Shown here: positions 35,529-47,390 of the stretch, one piece after another
Position numbering within the stretch: position 1 is the first letter of the stretch
Layout of the letters: the number at the start of each line of letters is the position of its first letter
NCBI GenBank assembly: GCA_024180945.1
Contig: JAKSGN010000036.1
Location: forward strand, 744,001 to 808,000
Source of the DNA: Macrophomina tecta
Taxonomy: Eukaryota > Ascomycota > Dothideomycetes > Botryosphaeriales > Botryosphaeriaceae
Reading direction: 5' to 3'
DNA: 64,000 nucleotides
The notes under the pieces: model-generated
The model's database searches: none
What the model was told of the DNA's origin: nothing
The model's input: the letters and a program-made list of their open reading frames with translations, nothing else
Program-made: the position numbers and the translations under genes

Positions 35529-37433
35529 TCAATCTTTGCTCATCACAGTTTCTCTCGGTTCCTTCTCAGGCCCGGGATTGTATCCTTGAATCTCCTGCAC
35601 ACCAATATCGGCCGGGATCACGTTCAGAGCGGCAGCTTCTTTGGGAGTGAATGTGCCGTAGACGTCTGACTCGTCATACTCGCCATATCCACCGTAAGGG
35701 AAGAGTGTGTTTAGAATCAAGAACAGTGTTCCGCTGACGAAGAATCCTATGATATATCAGCACAGAGGCCCTCCGGATGTTACGTAATTCATGGAATGCT
35801 CACCTATCAGAAAGGCCATGAAGTAGAGCTCGTACAGGACTCTGGGCGCGTTCTCCTTCTCCTGAACAGTCACGACAAGGCCACCGATAGTAGGGGCCCA
35901 GCCACCAAGCCAGCAAGGGACCACACGCCAGTTGACACCTTTCCAGAACCAGTAGTCGGTGTTGTGTGTGCGGTACAAGTGGCTGAGCCTGATGCGGCCG
36001 CGCCGAAGAATGTAGAAATCGCAGACCATGACGCCCATGATGGGTGACAAGAACACAGAGAAGGAGCTGAGGACCGAGACGAAGGTGGCCGCCTTGTTGA
36101 TCAGCTGCCACGGCTGCACGATCCAGATGGCGATGAAGGTGATCATGGCGCCGCGCCGGATGTCGATGTACTTGGGGAAGAGGCCCGCCAGATCGATGCC
36201 GCCGGCCACAGCGTTGCCGCACACGTTTTCGAACATGCCGGTTAGTGCGAAACCGGCAGAGAGGAAGAACACGCCGGCTCTGGCCTTGGAGGAGCCATGG
36301 CCCGAATCCATCATGCGCATGAGGAGGTCGGGCGGGTTCCAGTAGATCTCACCGTATATCTTTTGGCAAGCGCTGGTGACGACCAGGCCGACGAGACTGA
36401 CGAGGGTTCCGGTCACCCATGCAGAGAGGATCGTGCCGGCAAGATAATGCTTTGGTCCGCGAGCGTAGCGGGAGAAGTCAGAGCCGTTGGTTATGCCTGC
36501 GGCGATGCCGCCGATCATCTGATTGATGCCTCTCATCATCAGCCAGGAAGAATTCCATGATGAGGTTGCCGGGATAGTCTGTCCTTGGCTCCAAAGAGGG
36601 CCGACGCCTTTGGCGACCGCGAGAGACCAAATCACTGCGACGAGTCAGCTTCTACAAAGTAATATAACTCAGCACGGATAGCTTACGCATGCAGATCATG
36701 CCTACACCACAATAAATCGACGTGATCTGAAAGGGAAGTTTGAACTTCTCGGGCCGGACCAGAAGGAATGGGAAGGACAGGCACCAGAAGACTATAAAGC
36801 CGACGAATTGGTATGTTGTGGTAGGCATTGATGAGGGCAGAGTATTGTGCATGGTTGCAAAAGACGGCCAGATGGCGGTAATGCAGACACTAGGTGCAGT
36901 CAGCATTTTGGATCCAGTGCCACATTACCGAGACTCACTTACGCAGTCAACCGGCCTCCATTCCAGCACTGAACAGCGCACCAGATGAAGTTGAGCAGAA
37001 TGCGCTGTAGCAGGGGGATATAGCTGCCGCGCATGCCCCAAGTAAATCGGTTCTGGATTGTGAAGCCGATGTGCCATCGCAGACCACACCAAGCAATCAG
37101 GGTGGAGAAGAAGCTGATCAGAGCTCTTCCAATAACTATGACGGCCAAGGATTGCGGGACGGAAAGACCATAAGCTGTAGAGGTCAGCCAGCAATTTGGA
37201 CAGGAGCAGAGGCAATACCCACTCAAGAAAGTATTAGGGCTTTGCCAGTTAGTGACGTTTAGGCTGCTGATTGCCCAGTAGCCGAAGAAATGAAACCAAC
37301 CCCAGGTTCTCCTCGACGGCGGCAACGGGATCAGATCCCGATTGCTCCAGGAATTGGCTTCCTCGTGCTCTGCCTCATTTCCGCGGAGCTTGGCCTGTTC
37401 TTTGAGCTCGCGAAAACGTAGTTTTGTTGCCAT
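35529..37433 (-). CDS. NCS1-family nucleobase/hydantoin/allantoin-type permease
   Basis: Five exons on the minus strand: 37433-37223, 37174-36943, 36889-36687, 36634-35804, 35746-35529; 564 aa, the usual size for fungal NCS1 transporters. The N-terminus carries WSNRDLIPLPPSRRTWGWF, the family's pre-TM1 signature, followed by NVTNWQSPNTFL in TM1. TM8 has GITNGSDFSRYARGPKHY (about residues 262-279), a hallmark of the Fur/Dal4/Fui branch. I count about 12 hydrophobic segments. NCS1 proteins are proton or sodium symporters for uracil, allantoin, uridine, hydantoins, thiamine and related compounds; substrate cannot be fixed from sequence. The neighbour is decisive context: the hydantoinase/oxoprolinase-DUF917 gene starts 773 nt away in the opposite direction, so import of a cyclic amide or ureide for ring opening is a reasonable inference. 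Confidence 0.9.
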
Positions 37434-38206
37434 GGCGGTAACGGGAGTAAGTTCGGCGGGAGGTGAAGGGGTCGCGAGCGGGTTTTACATGGCGTGCTGT
37501 CGTGATAAGATGCCGGCCTGTGGCAAACGCAGCTGCCGCCAAGCTCCACGAGCTTGTTCCTGGGGCCTTATCGAGTGAGAATGGTGCTTGGCTATCGGGA
37601 GTCAGTGGTGAGTGCAAAGATGGGGTCGAAGCCGAGCCGAAAAGGCAGTGATTCGACGCGTCGGCTGCCCCCTCACCACGCGCCGACCGCGCATCCCAGG
37701 ATCTGCCATGCAGCGTCCATCAACTTTGTTCACTGGCGCTGTGCGCGCTCTCCATGTCAGATGTCGATAGAAGCGCACTCTTGCCGGGAGAAAGTTCCGC
37801 GAGCGATTTGCCCACGCATGGTCGGTATGAGCTCACTTCTCGTGATGTCAATGGCCTCGCTTCATCCCCGCGCTGACTCGGTCCATGGAAGGTCCATCCG
37901 TCGTGTAGCTGGGACGGCAGGTAGTTGTGGTCGGACACATCCGAAAGGCTGGATTGATGGTGATAACGGACTGGCTTGCGCCGGTCGGGGCAGAAGAAGC
38001 CGATCATCCCGCCCACCCTCACCCCGTGACTTCAACTACACACCACCGCCTACGTGCCCAAGCGTTCTTTCGCAGTATGCGCTGGAGACGTGTTATACAA
38101 CAAGAATCCTGACTCCTTCAAACGATAGAGCTCCGGATCTTTTCAGAGAACCTCATTCACCTCCGGGTAAGCCAACCGCGCAAAAGCCGGAGTCAGAACC
38201 ATCACC
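37434..38206. promoter_or_regulatory. Shared divergent promoter with GATA motifs
   Basis: This 773-nt region lies between the permease (-) and hydantoinase (+) start codons. It has GATAAG at 37504-37509 on the plus strand and CTTATC at 37567-37572 (GATAAG on the minus strand), plus a CGATAG near 38124-38129. HGATAR sites are the known target of AreA/Gln3-type nitrogen regulators. Such short motifs also occur by chance, so regulation by nitrogen is inference. Confidence 0.5.
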
Positions 38207-41200
38207 ATGGCGGCCAAGAGGCTGCGTGTTGGCATTGATGTCGGAGGGTCAGTGCCACCATATCAGGATTTTGAAATGGCAGAATTCGCTGACAGAGGTT
38301 GAAGCACGAACACTGATGGTGTCATCCTTGACCCTCTCCAATCCTCTCAGCCAGACAAGGGAATAATTGCATGGTAAAGATACCACGAGAGCGAAATACC
38401 GAAGAGCAAGGACTCAAGGCCGAACAGGAACAAGGCTCCAACCACTACAAACCCCAGTCTCGGTATCAACGATGCCCTTGTTTCCATGTTTGAGCAGGCA
38501 AAAATCAACCCGGACGAAGTCGCCAGCGTGACCATTGGAACCACGGTAATCAACTTTCAGAATCTCCATCCCCACAGCCTCCAGCCGTCATTTTAGCGCA
38601 ACACGCTCGCCTGAAGCTGATCACCACATCAGCACTTCGTGAACGCCGTTGTAGAACGCGACGCTGCCCGCCTCTCCCGCGTCGCCGTCATCCGCCTCTC
38701 CGGCCCCTTCGGCAAGCACGCTCCGCCCTGCATCGACTGGCCCGACGACCTGCGCACCCTCATCCTCGGCCACTACGCGCTCGTGAAGGGCGGCCTCGAA
38801 GTGGATGGCCGGCCCATCTCCGACATCGACGCGTCCGAGATCCGCGACGTCTGCGCCGCCATCGCCGCCAAGAACATCTCCGCCGTTGTCATCAACGGCA
38901 TCTTCTCGCCCATTGACGTCGTCCACGGCCAGGAGCCCCGCGCCGCCGCTATCGTGCGCGAGTGTCTGCCAAACGCTTCCATCGTCCTTTCACGCGACGT
39001 TGCGCAGCTGGGCTTCTTGGAGCGCGAGAATGGTGCGATCCTGAACGCGGCGATCCTGGCCTTTGCTCGTCGGACGATTCGCTCTTTCCGCGAGCCGGTC
39101 AAGCGGCTTGGTCTTAAGTGCCCGGTGTTTGTTACGCAGAATGACGGCACTATTCTGAGTGGCGAGGCCGCGGCGCAGCTGCCGATCAGGACGTTTAGCA
39201 GTGGACCGACTAATAGTATGAGAGGCGCGGCTTTCCTCGTGGCCGGTGAGCAGCAGGATGGTGGAAGGGAGCCTATGATGGTGGTGGACGTGGGTGGTAC
39301 GACGACCGATGTGGGATTGCTGCTGGCCACCGGCTTTCCGAGACAGGCGGCAGCGTTCAGTGAGTTCGCCGGTGTGAGGATGAACTTCTCTTGTCCAGAT
39401 GTGAAGAGGTATGTCTCCAGCCCCTCTCTGGTTGTAGTAGGGCCATGGGCACAACCACCCCGTTGTAGCCATCCTATCATCTTTCCGTCCTATCCTCATA
39501 CTACCTTCGTCCCTGTGACTACCATCTTCTAGTTACTCGCCAATTTCCCTCTTGTTTTCCTCTTACCCCGTTCCACCTACTGTCTAGCCAATCCTCGTCA
39601 CCTTCTATACACATCCCACTAACCCGCCATCTCCCCCAGCATCGGCCTCGGCGGCGGCTCCATCGTCCGGCGGCGCAGCAACGCAACCACCAACGCCCTG
39701 ACCATCGGCCCCGACAGCGTCGGCTACGCCATCCAGACGCGCGCCCTCGTCTTCGGCGGCCCCACGCCCACCGCCACCGACTACACCGTCGCGGCCGACG
39801 CCTCCCTCGCCATCGGCACCCACGCAGCGCACGTGCGCGCCAGCATCCCCGCCGCCGACGTCGCGGCCTTCCAGCACGAAGTCGCCCGCATGCTCGAGTC
39901 CATCATCGACACCATGAAGACGGCGCCCGCGCCCCTGCCCGTCCTCCTCGTCGGCGGCGGCGCCATCCTCGCGCCCGCTCGGCTCCGCGGCGCGTCGCGC
40001 GTCCTGCGGCCCCGATACGCAGGCGTCGCTAAAGCTATCGGCGCGGCGATGGCGGGCGTCAGCGCGGTGGTGGACACCGTGGTCAGCACGGAGAAGAAGG
40101 ACCGCAAAGCGTGGGTGCAGGACTTGAAGGCGCTGGCGGTCGAGCGGGCGGTCGAGGCGGGGGCGAGGAGGGAGGGGGTGCGTATCGTCGAGGTGGAAGA
40201 GCTGCCGCTGCAGTACGTGGCGTGTAAGAGTCGATTTGTCGTGCGCGCGGCGGGGGAGTTTGATTACGAGAGGAGTGCGGAGTTTGAAGCGGGGGAGGAG
40301 GGGGAGGATGTGGGGGTTGAAGGGGGTGGGGTTGTGGATGGGGGAATGGAGGGGTATGAGAAGGTGGTGGCAGGCGGGGACGCCGGGGAGGAGAAGGAAA
40401 AGAAGGCGAAGGCAGAAGGGGTGGTGGATTTTGAAGCGTACAGGCCGAGGGTAGAGGGGAGGGTGTGGTATATTTCCGAAACCGATTTGGCTTGGATCTC
40501 GACAGGCTGCTATATCCTCGGCACTGGAGGCGGTGGAAGCCCGTATTCCAGTATGCTACGGTTGCGAAGCATGCTAAGGGCCGGTGCGGTTGTCAAGGTG
40601 GTTAGTCCGGATGACTTGAAAGATGAGGACCTTGTTGGTTGTGGTGGAGGTGCGGGCTCGCCGACCGTTGGGATTGAGAAGCTTGCGGGTGACGAGTAAG
40701 TATCAAAAACGTTTTTGAGTTTCGGGTGCTGACTGGAAGGCAGGATGATGGAAGCTCAGGAAGAGCTTTATGGGCTTATCAAGAACAAGGCCACGCATAT
40801 GATTGCTCTCGAGATCGGCGGTGGCAACGGCTTGCAAGGAATGATCCTGGGTGCAAGCAGCAACATGGATATTCCCACTGTGGATGGTGACTGGATGGGC
40901 AGGGCATATCCGACCAAGTGGCAGACGACTCCAGTAGTCTTCGCAGAGAGGAAGACAATCTTTTCTCCCACGACCATGTGCGATGGCAATGGTAACGTCG
41001 TGGTAAGTCTTGGGACATTTTGTAATGAACCAATCATCGCATTCTGACCGTTTCCCAGTTCATGACCAAAGCCACTAGTGATGAGACGGTTGAGAGAGTC
41101 TTCCGCGCGGGTTTGTCCGAGCTAGGATCTCACGTTGGCTGCGCTGAAGGGCCTGTAACTGGCGGTGAGCTCAAGCGTTATCCGAACCTTGGGCAAAAGA

Positions 41201-41806
41201 TCTGACAAACTAGCAGCCGAGGCGAAGAGATGGGTAGTTGAACACACCATCTCCTTATCCTGGCGCATCGGACGCGCCGTTCACAAAGCGCGACACTCCA
41301 ATCGCATCGACACAGTAGCCGAATCGATAGTGGACGAGGTTGGCGGCAGCGGTTCCGCCAAAGTGCTCTTCAAGGGCAAAATTATTGGCGTGGAGCGAAC
41401 GCTGCGGAACGGCCACGTCTACGGTGAAGTCATAATCGAAGCCGCCGACATCAACGACAAAGGAACTAGCCAGAAGGAGTTCGAAGGCAGGGTTAAGATC
41501 CCGTTCAAAAACGAGAACATTGCAGCGTTCAAAGAAAAGGAAGACGGCTCAGAAGAGACACTAGCGATCGTACCGGATTTGATTTCCTGCATAGATGCGC
41601 AGAACGGAGAAGCCATCGGGACCCCGGAATATCGATACGGGCTTTTGGTCATCGTGCTGGGTATCACTGCGTCGGAGAAGTGGACGTCTACGACTCGTGG
41701 GATAGAGCTGGGAGGACCGAGAGCCTTTGGTCTTGATGACCTTGAGTATAAGCCAATTGGCAAGTTTGAGAAGCCGAAGAGTGTGATCGACGAGTATTCA
41801 CAATAA
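38207..41806 (+). CDS. Hydantoinase/oxoprolinase-DUF917 fusion protein
   Basis: Eight exons: 38207-38247, 38305-38373, 38428-38545, 38633-39408, 39640-40695, 40744-41002, 41059-41164, 41214-41806; 1005 aa. The first ATP-binding loop is split by intron 1 and reads VGIDVGGTNTDGVI after splicing. A second acidic-Gly loop VVDVGGTTTDVG lies near residue 293, as in the ASKHA-type hydantoinase/oxoprolinase A fold. Hydantoinase A N-terminal and core domains cover about 5-500. A low-complexity Glu/Gly/Lys linker (about 530-600) follows, then the DUF917 part from about 615 (TGCYILGTGGGGSP) to the end. Family enzymes hydrolyse hydantoins or 5-oxoproline with ATP. The DUF917 part is of unclear role. It is divergent from an NCS1 permease. 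The exon 8 acceptor could also be 3 nt later (one Ala fewer). Confidence 0.88.
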
Positions 41807-42049
41807 GCATAAAGCCAATGGAGACTGTAACGCATAGAAAGATGTCTGGTTCGAAAAAAAGACCAGCTAATGGCTTATGGCAACGCATAAATGTGAGCGG
41901 GAGGATCAGAAAATCAACGTTTCGAAATCAGCTTAGACACAGAAATCTACCGCGAGCGAGACCAAAAGCTGAGCGTAATTATCCATTTGACATTACTTCA
42001 TTGCCATTCAGGCACGTAACAATAAACTCCAAATATGATGCAAGATATT

Positions 42050-42571
42050 CTAGTAAACGATGATGGAGCCAGTGCTGCTGACGAACTCGCTGGCATCGGT
42101 AACGCTGGCAACGTTGACAGTGACGTTGAAGTAGTTGATGACACCGCTGTAGCGAGAGCCGCTCAGGGAGAACAGGGCGGCGGTAACAACAGTCTCGCCC
42201 TGCTGGAAGGACTCGGGAACGGTCAGGGGGATGCTGATGTTGGTCTGGATGTTGGAGAGCTCTACAGCGAAGCGTGTCAGCATGCGGCTTTGCTGTTGTG
42301 AGTTCGAGCATGACTTACCAGGTCCAAGAGCCTTCTGGCCGAGGAGCTGGGTGCCCAGGGTCTTCTGGAGGGCGTACTCGGCCGGGGCGGCGCCGAAAGT
42401 GATGGCAACGTCGGTAGTACTCTGGATGTCGATGGACTGCAGCGTGTTGATGAAGGCAGTGAAGTTCTGGCCGGCGGCGACCTGCTTGGGGAGAGAGATG
42501 CCGAGGATGCGGGCGGAAGCCATCGAAGAGATGGACAGCAGGCTGGCAAGGACGCTGGTGGAGAATTGCAT
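42050..42571 (-). CDS. NIS1: Small secreted NIS1-like effector candidate
   Basis: Two exons on the minus strand: 42571-42319 and 42261-42050, with a 57-nt intron; 154 aa. Residues 1-20 form a clear signal peptide ending in ASA, so the mature protein begins RILG and has about 134 residues, with no cysteine. The segment RILGISLPKQVAAGQNF, the central DVAITFG, the LG..LLG..ALGPE stretch and the closing TAALFSLSGSRYSGVINYFNVTVNV agree in order and spacing with the NIS1 (necrosis-inducing secreted protein 1) family. Published NIS1 proteins from plant pathogens act on the receptor kinases BAK1 and BIK1. That role is not shown here. A TATAAATA box lies on the minus strand at 42691-42684, about 113 nt before the start codon. 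Several N-glycosylation sequons are present. Confidence 0.75.
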   Translation of the reverse strand: MQFSTSVLASLLSISSMASARILGISLPKQVAAGQNFTAFINTLQSIDIQSTTDVAITFGAAPAEYALQKTLGTQLLGQKALGPGKSCSNSQQQSRMLTRFAVELSNIQTNISIPLTVPESFQQGETVVTAALFSLSGSRYSGVINYFNVTVNVASVTDASEFVSSTGSIIVY

Positions 42572-42683
42572 TTTGGCGGTTGAGGATTGTTGATGAAATG
42601 ATATTCAGAGTTTGCTGTTCAGGTGTTTGCAGGGGGTGAAGTTCTTGGCTGGTGAATATCAAGTCAAGCGGAAGATTCGGCTG

Positions 42684-42691
42684 TATTTATA
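42684..42691 (-). promoter_or_regulatory. TATA box of the NIS1-like gene
   Basis: Reads TATAAATA on the minus strand, about 113 nt upstream of the start codon at 42571. The spacing suits a short leader. Confidence 0.55.
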
Positions 42692-45600
42692 CTTTGCGGG
42701 TCGCGGATAGTCGTCAATATGAGAGCGGCACACGCCATGCATCATGACAGTAGTACCTTGCCCAGCTTTGATCACCCTCCGTCCACCGGCCAGGAACACG
42801 AGGTCGGCCGCGTTGCCGCGAATGATGAAGGCCTCCAGCGGTCATCTCGCAGAGTCAGTTCGGGTGAGCTACAGTGACGGGTCGTCCACTGCAGCTACAA
42901 TGATGTCAGGTGGACCGACAACTGCTGGATACGAAGCGGCAAAGAGGCTGTGTTGAAGGCGTCCGGGGAACTAAAGTAGAGGCTTGACTAGCGGAAGATG
43001 ACGTGCGGGCAGAGTCCGGGAAGGGCGCACGGACCGTGTTACATCAGGGGGAACCATCTGTTGACCTTATCCCCGCCGCACGCTGGCCCAATTACGGAAA
43101 CAAGCTTTCAGAAGATCGATGTGCGACTCAAGCACTCTATGATCGACGGTGCACACCTTCAGCCTTCGTATCAACGTTATCAAGTCAGCACATCCTCTGA
43201 CCGACACTTCCGGGGGGAGAGAGGGCAGACACGCGTATCGGGCACCCGAATTCTGCAACCCACATGTGCAGGACTGCGGATGTCTTCCGAGAATTGACAT
43301 AAATCGTCAATGAGAGATGTTCTGTTTCATCGTCTGCACTTTCCATTTGCGGCAATTAGGGAAGTCTTGGCTCGGACACAATTACTTCAGATGAAACTGT
43401 GCAACAGGGGCTATAGCTAGCCCCAGCTCATCCCAGAATCTAAACCTTCAGCATTCGCTCAATGAGATAGACTCAGTGGGAGGCTCAAGTTAGGTTATAG
43501 CAGCAAGTGTTCAGGAGGAATTTGTGTCCCACGATCCAACGACTGGTAAGTAAAGCGCGGTCTTGTCTGGCGGTGCGGTGTCGTAGGCATTTAGAGCTCA
43601 TTGTATCCATCACAGTCGAGCCAGTGCGGCTGCCAGAGTACACTATCGCTTACTGCATGTTGGATACAGGACAGACTCCAGTATGCTGCCAGGTCTGTAC
43701 ATGGCCAATTAGAGCCGGATCGTTGAGGGGCCCAGAAGATACGCTAGAATACGTAGAAGCCTGTAGTGGAGCGGCAGCCAGGTGTAAGCGCTCCCCTGGC
43801 ATTCCAAGGACGCCTGATCCGTTCTTCTGAGCAAACGTGCGCTGATATTATGTCCCCGCATGGTACGACATTTTGTGGCAGCGGTGAACTCCACGCCCAC
43901 AAATGTGGGCCTGTGAGCGAGAGGGTTGTTTCACCACAGGTGATGCTTTGTGCTAAAGGGATAAGGGGCAAGCTGTCTGCATCAACACCATAAAGCATCT
44001 GGCCCACTTACACTCCACCCAGGGCAAGTTTTTGTTCCCCCAAAGGTCAACCGCAAAAGGACTTGCTTCAAGCTCAACCAGAAGCTGCTGATCTTGCAAA
44101 GGTGATCGGCCTTCTTCCCTTGTCAGCCCTCAATCTCTTGCGGCGTCCCGTGGACGCCACATGTCACTGGTCCATTCTACTTCCATCGTGATATGCGGCA
44201 CGTGCGACAGTCTGGTGCTGCTTACTATTCCCGTAGATGTCCAGGCTGCTGGGGGACTTCTGACTATTTCTGCCCGGCGTTGGCCTGTACAGTTAGCATG
44301 CTGTCTACCATCTTGGTGGCAGCTGCCCGCTGACGAGGTTTAAGCTCCATTGTTGGCTGTCGATCAAGATGAGCGGGGAACCAGCGATGCTCACCTACAC
44401 GTCGGTTTCAGCGCTGGCAAGTAACATCCCGTGGCAGGCACACCAAGCACCTTGACTAGATGACTGCCAGGTGATGTGTGTGCTCTATCAGACCATTGTA
44501 TATTCACCGCTGTGGAGAAATTATCCCATATCTTGTGTGAAAGTGAACGTAGGACAGCGGGCCTTGGGGGCGCTAGAACTCCATGTGATGTCGTAGATTG
44601 TACGGGTTGCAACAAGCGTCTGTTCTGACTGCCTGCTCGAAAGACAGGTGCCATGGTCTGGTAGGCATAGTTTGCAGAACATAGAGTGCATGGCCAGATG
44701 CCAAGGGTATGGCCCAAAGCAGTTGAAGGCCGCTGTCTGATAGAGCTCTCTTTAGTCGCAAACCACGTTATGGGACTCTCTTGTTGCGTTCGTCGGTGGG
44801 CTGCTGTCTTGTCCGTGGCTGTGAAATGGCATGCACCGGAACGGACCTCGGGGAGGAGCGACATGGTTTAGACGCATCAGTGAGGGGCATTCTGCACCCC
44901 GCCACCGGCGAATGTGTCTTATCGCGGTAATGAAGGACGTGGTCGACGCGAGAGAGCGAGTTGGGAGAGGCTTCTGCGTCCGTTGAGCTCGCTGTTGTCC
45001 TGCGCAGCCCTGCAGATATAGTGCTGAGACGGGCAGGCCTGCCGCACGACGGACACGATGGGCCGGGAAGGCGACGAGGGCGAGGAAGGGAGAGCGATGG
45101 CTGGTCCCGGTCGAGCTGTGAATGCCGGCGACAGGGCTGGGCGCAGAAGCCGAGGCGGCAACGGGGTGGCCGGTGTCGCGTCTCCCGCCCGCCTCACGGC
45201 TCGCGTCAATCGCGTCAACCCTCTCTCGCTCTGTCTCTCTCCACGCCGCCTCCGTCGCCAATCGCCTCACGCGCCTCCGCTTGGCCTGCGCAGTTGGCCG
45301 GCACGATGCGAGCGAGCACACTGCTCTCCCGCCCCCGGGGTCCTCTGCTCCCCTTTCTCGATAGCGCCGACCCCTGCACCACGGCCCTGCAGATTCCTGG
45401 CTCGAATTCCCCATGCTCTGGCCTCTGCGTGCGGCTCCTTGCCTGCCGCGCCAGGGCAGAATGACGCCGGTGGTCTTGTGCAGCTTCGCCAAAGGAAACG
45501 AAACAGCCTCTTTCGCCAATCGGTGGCTGCGAGATGAAAAGCGGATGGCCCAGTGATGAGGATGGCCAGCCCTTGCGACACCAGAACCCTGCCGGAAGCG

Positions 45601-45816
45601 CTGAGTTTAGCAGCGATCCGCTCCAGGCGATCAACCCGCGAAACACTCATCTTGCACCGATCAGGCCCGCTGCCAGTGTCCCCCGACCGCCCTGGCGCGT
45701 TTCAAGCCTTGCCAACGCCCTACCCTCCCCTCCTCCCCTCCCCTCATTCCTTACCACCACCAACCCTAAGCCCTCCGACAAAGTCGCTCTGGCAGCGGCA
45801 GAGTCCCGGTCCCACC
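42692..45816. other. 3.1 kb gene-poor spacer
   Basis: Between the effector gene and the glycosyltransferase I recognise no gene. From about 42700 to 44900 base composition is mixed and frames are short. From about 44900 to 45800 it is GC-rich and all frames are open by composition. I saw no transposon ends or duplicated segments, but an old repeat copy cannot be excluded. Confidence 0.45.
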
Positions 45817-47390
45817 ATGTTGACCACCTTCCACCGCATGCTGCTGGCTGCCGGCTTCTGCGTCTTCTTCACCCTCTTCCTGCTCCGTTTCTCGCTCAGG
45901 GTCGAAGATGCCGTTCCTGTCCTCCCAGAGACCGCCGAGGATCTTTTCCCCTTCGACGTCTACAACAACCAGTCTGTCGCCATCCCACTCGCTTCCGTCT
46001 TCGAGGACGCCCCCACTCCCGAGGGCTGGCGATTCCACCCGGCTCGTGACGCCCGCAACTATGGTCTGTCCGAGGAGCAGTGCGACTGGACGTTCCCTAA
46101 TCTCTGGATCGAAATCGAGAAGGCCGCCAGGGTTCGCAGGAACAAGGGCAATGTCACCAAGGAAGATTTGGACATGAGCTGGCGCAAAGAAGGCATCACG
46201 CGATGCATGATCTATGACCACCAGGTACCTTCCACAACTAATCCCTCTGGCCGCACTCCGGGACTGACACGCCGAAGCTCTATGTCCTCGAGACGAAAGG
46301 GACTACCCACCGTCGTGATTACCGCGAACGCACTCTTGCTGTCCTCCACAACATGCACCGTGCCATCACCGCTTACAACGGACCCCTACCGAACATCGAA
46401 TTTACCTTCAGCGTCGACGACTGGGTATATGACGAGGAGAACCTCAACACTGATCCTGTGGTCTGGGGCTTCACTCGCCAGCAATCTTGGGAGAATGTGT
46501 GGTTGATGCCTGATTTTGGATACTGGGCGTGGCCCACCGAACCCGTCGGCGCATACCAGGACGTGCGGAATCAGATGGGCGTGCGTGAAAAGGCTCAAGC
46601 TTTCAGCGAAAAGAAGCCCAAGGTTGTCTGGAGAGGAGCCGCTCTCACGGAGCAGCGCCAGGCGCTGATCAAGCAATGGCACGGTAAACCCTGGAGTGAC
46701 ATTGAGCCCTTCGACTGGAGTGATCCGGAAATCGAGAAGAAGTTCTTGATCATGCCCGACCACTGCCAGTGGCAGTACCTGCTTCACACCGAAGGTTGGT
46801 CCGCCCGATACAATCATCGCCACCCGCAGACACACTGACAAGCTTGCAAGGCCGCTCTTATTCCGGTCGTCTGAAATACCTCCAGAACTGTCACAGCGTG
46901 CCCATCATCCCCGAACTCAACTGGGTCGAGCCGCACCACCAGCTTCTCATCGCACAAGGCCCGGCGAGAAATTATGTTCCAGTTAAATACGACTTCTCGG
47001 ACCTGGGCGAGAAGATGCAGTTCCTGCTGGACCACCCGGACGAGGCGGAGCGCATTGCCGACAACAGCGTTGCCATGTTTCGCGACAAGTACCTCACGCC
47101 CGCGGCGCAGGCGTGCTACTGGCGCAAGATGTTCCGCACGTGGAGCGAGGTCAGCTTCGACCCTGAGCTGTCAGAAGACTACGGCAAACCCCGCGGCATT
47201 CCCTTCGAGACTTATGTGTAAGTTTATTTCTCCCCAAAAGTTCTTTTTTTATATCAACTACTTCTTGGCCCGTCCAATTGCTCCAGGGCGAAGTATATTG
47301 GTCAATAAGCTCGTTTGCTAATATATGATCGTTAGCTTACTGGATATCTACGACTCGAACCCTTGGGTGGATCCCGAGCCTCCGGTATAA
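45817..47390 (+). CDS. CAP10/GT90 family glycosyltransferase, type II membrane protein
   Basis: Four exons: 45817-46224, 46278-46794, 46851-47217, 47336-47390; 448 aa. The start is an ATG in CACCATG. Residues about 8-26 (MLLAAGFCVFFTLFLLRF) are a signal anchor, placing the catalytic part in the secretory lumen. The CAP10 domain shows PNIEFTFSVDDW, then WENVWLMPDFGYW, KPKVVWRGA (donor-site Arg) and LLHTEGRSYSGRLKYLQ followed by ELNWVEPHHQLL, in the normal order. Family members transfer xylose or glucose to glycans and proteins; Cryptococcus Cap10 is needed for capsule. The last intron (GTAAGT at 47218) is optional: unspliced, the frame stops at 47221 (467 codons less the tail); spliced, it gains a proline-rich end, LLDIYDSNPWVDPEPPV, which reads like real protein. 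An N-glycan or wall polysaccharide substrate is only inference. Confidence 0.85.

Noticed and set aside
39409..39639. The 231-nt gap in the hydantoinase gene as a gene break
   Set aside because: A GTATGT donor and CCCCCAG acceptor with matching phase join KR to SIGLGGGS, so it is an ordinary longer intron.
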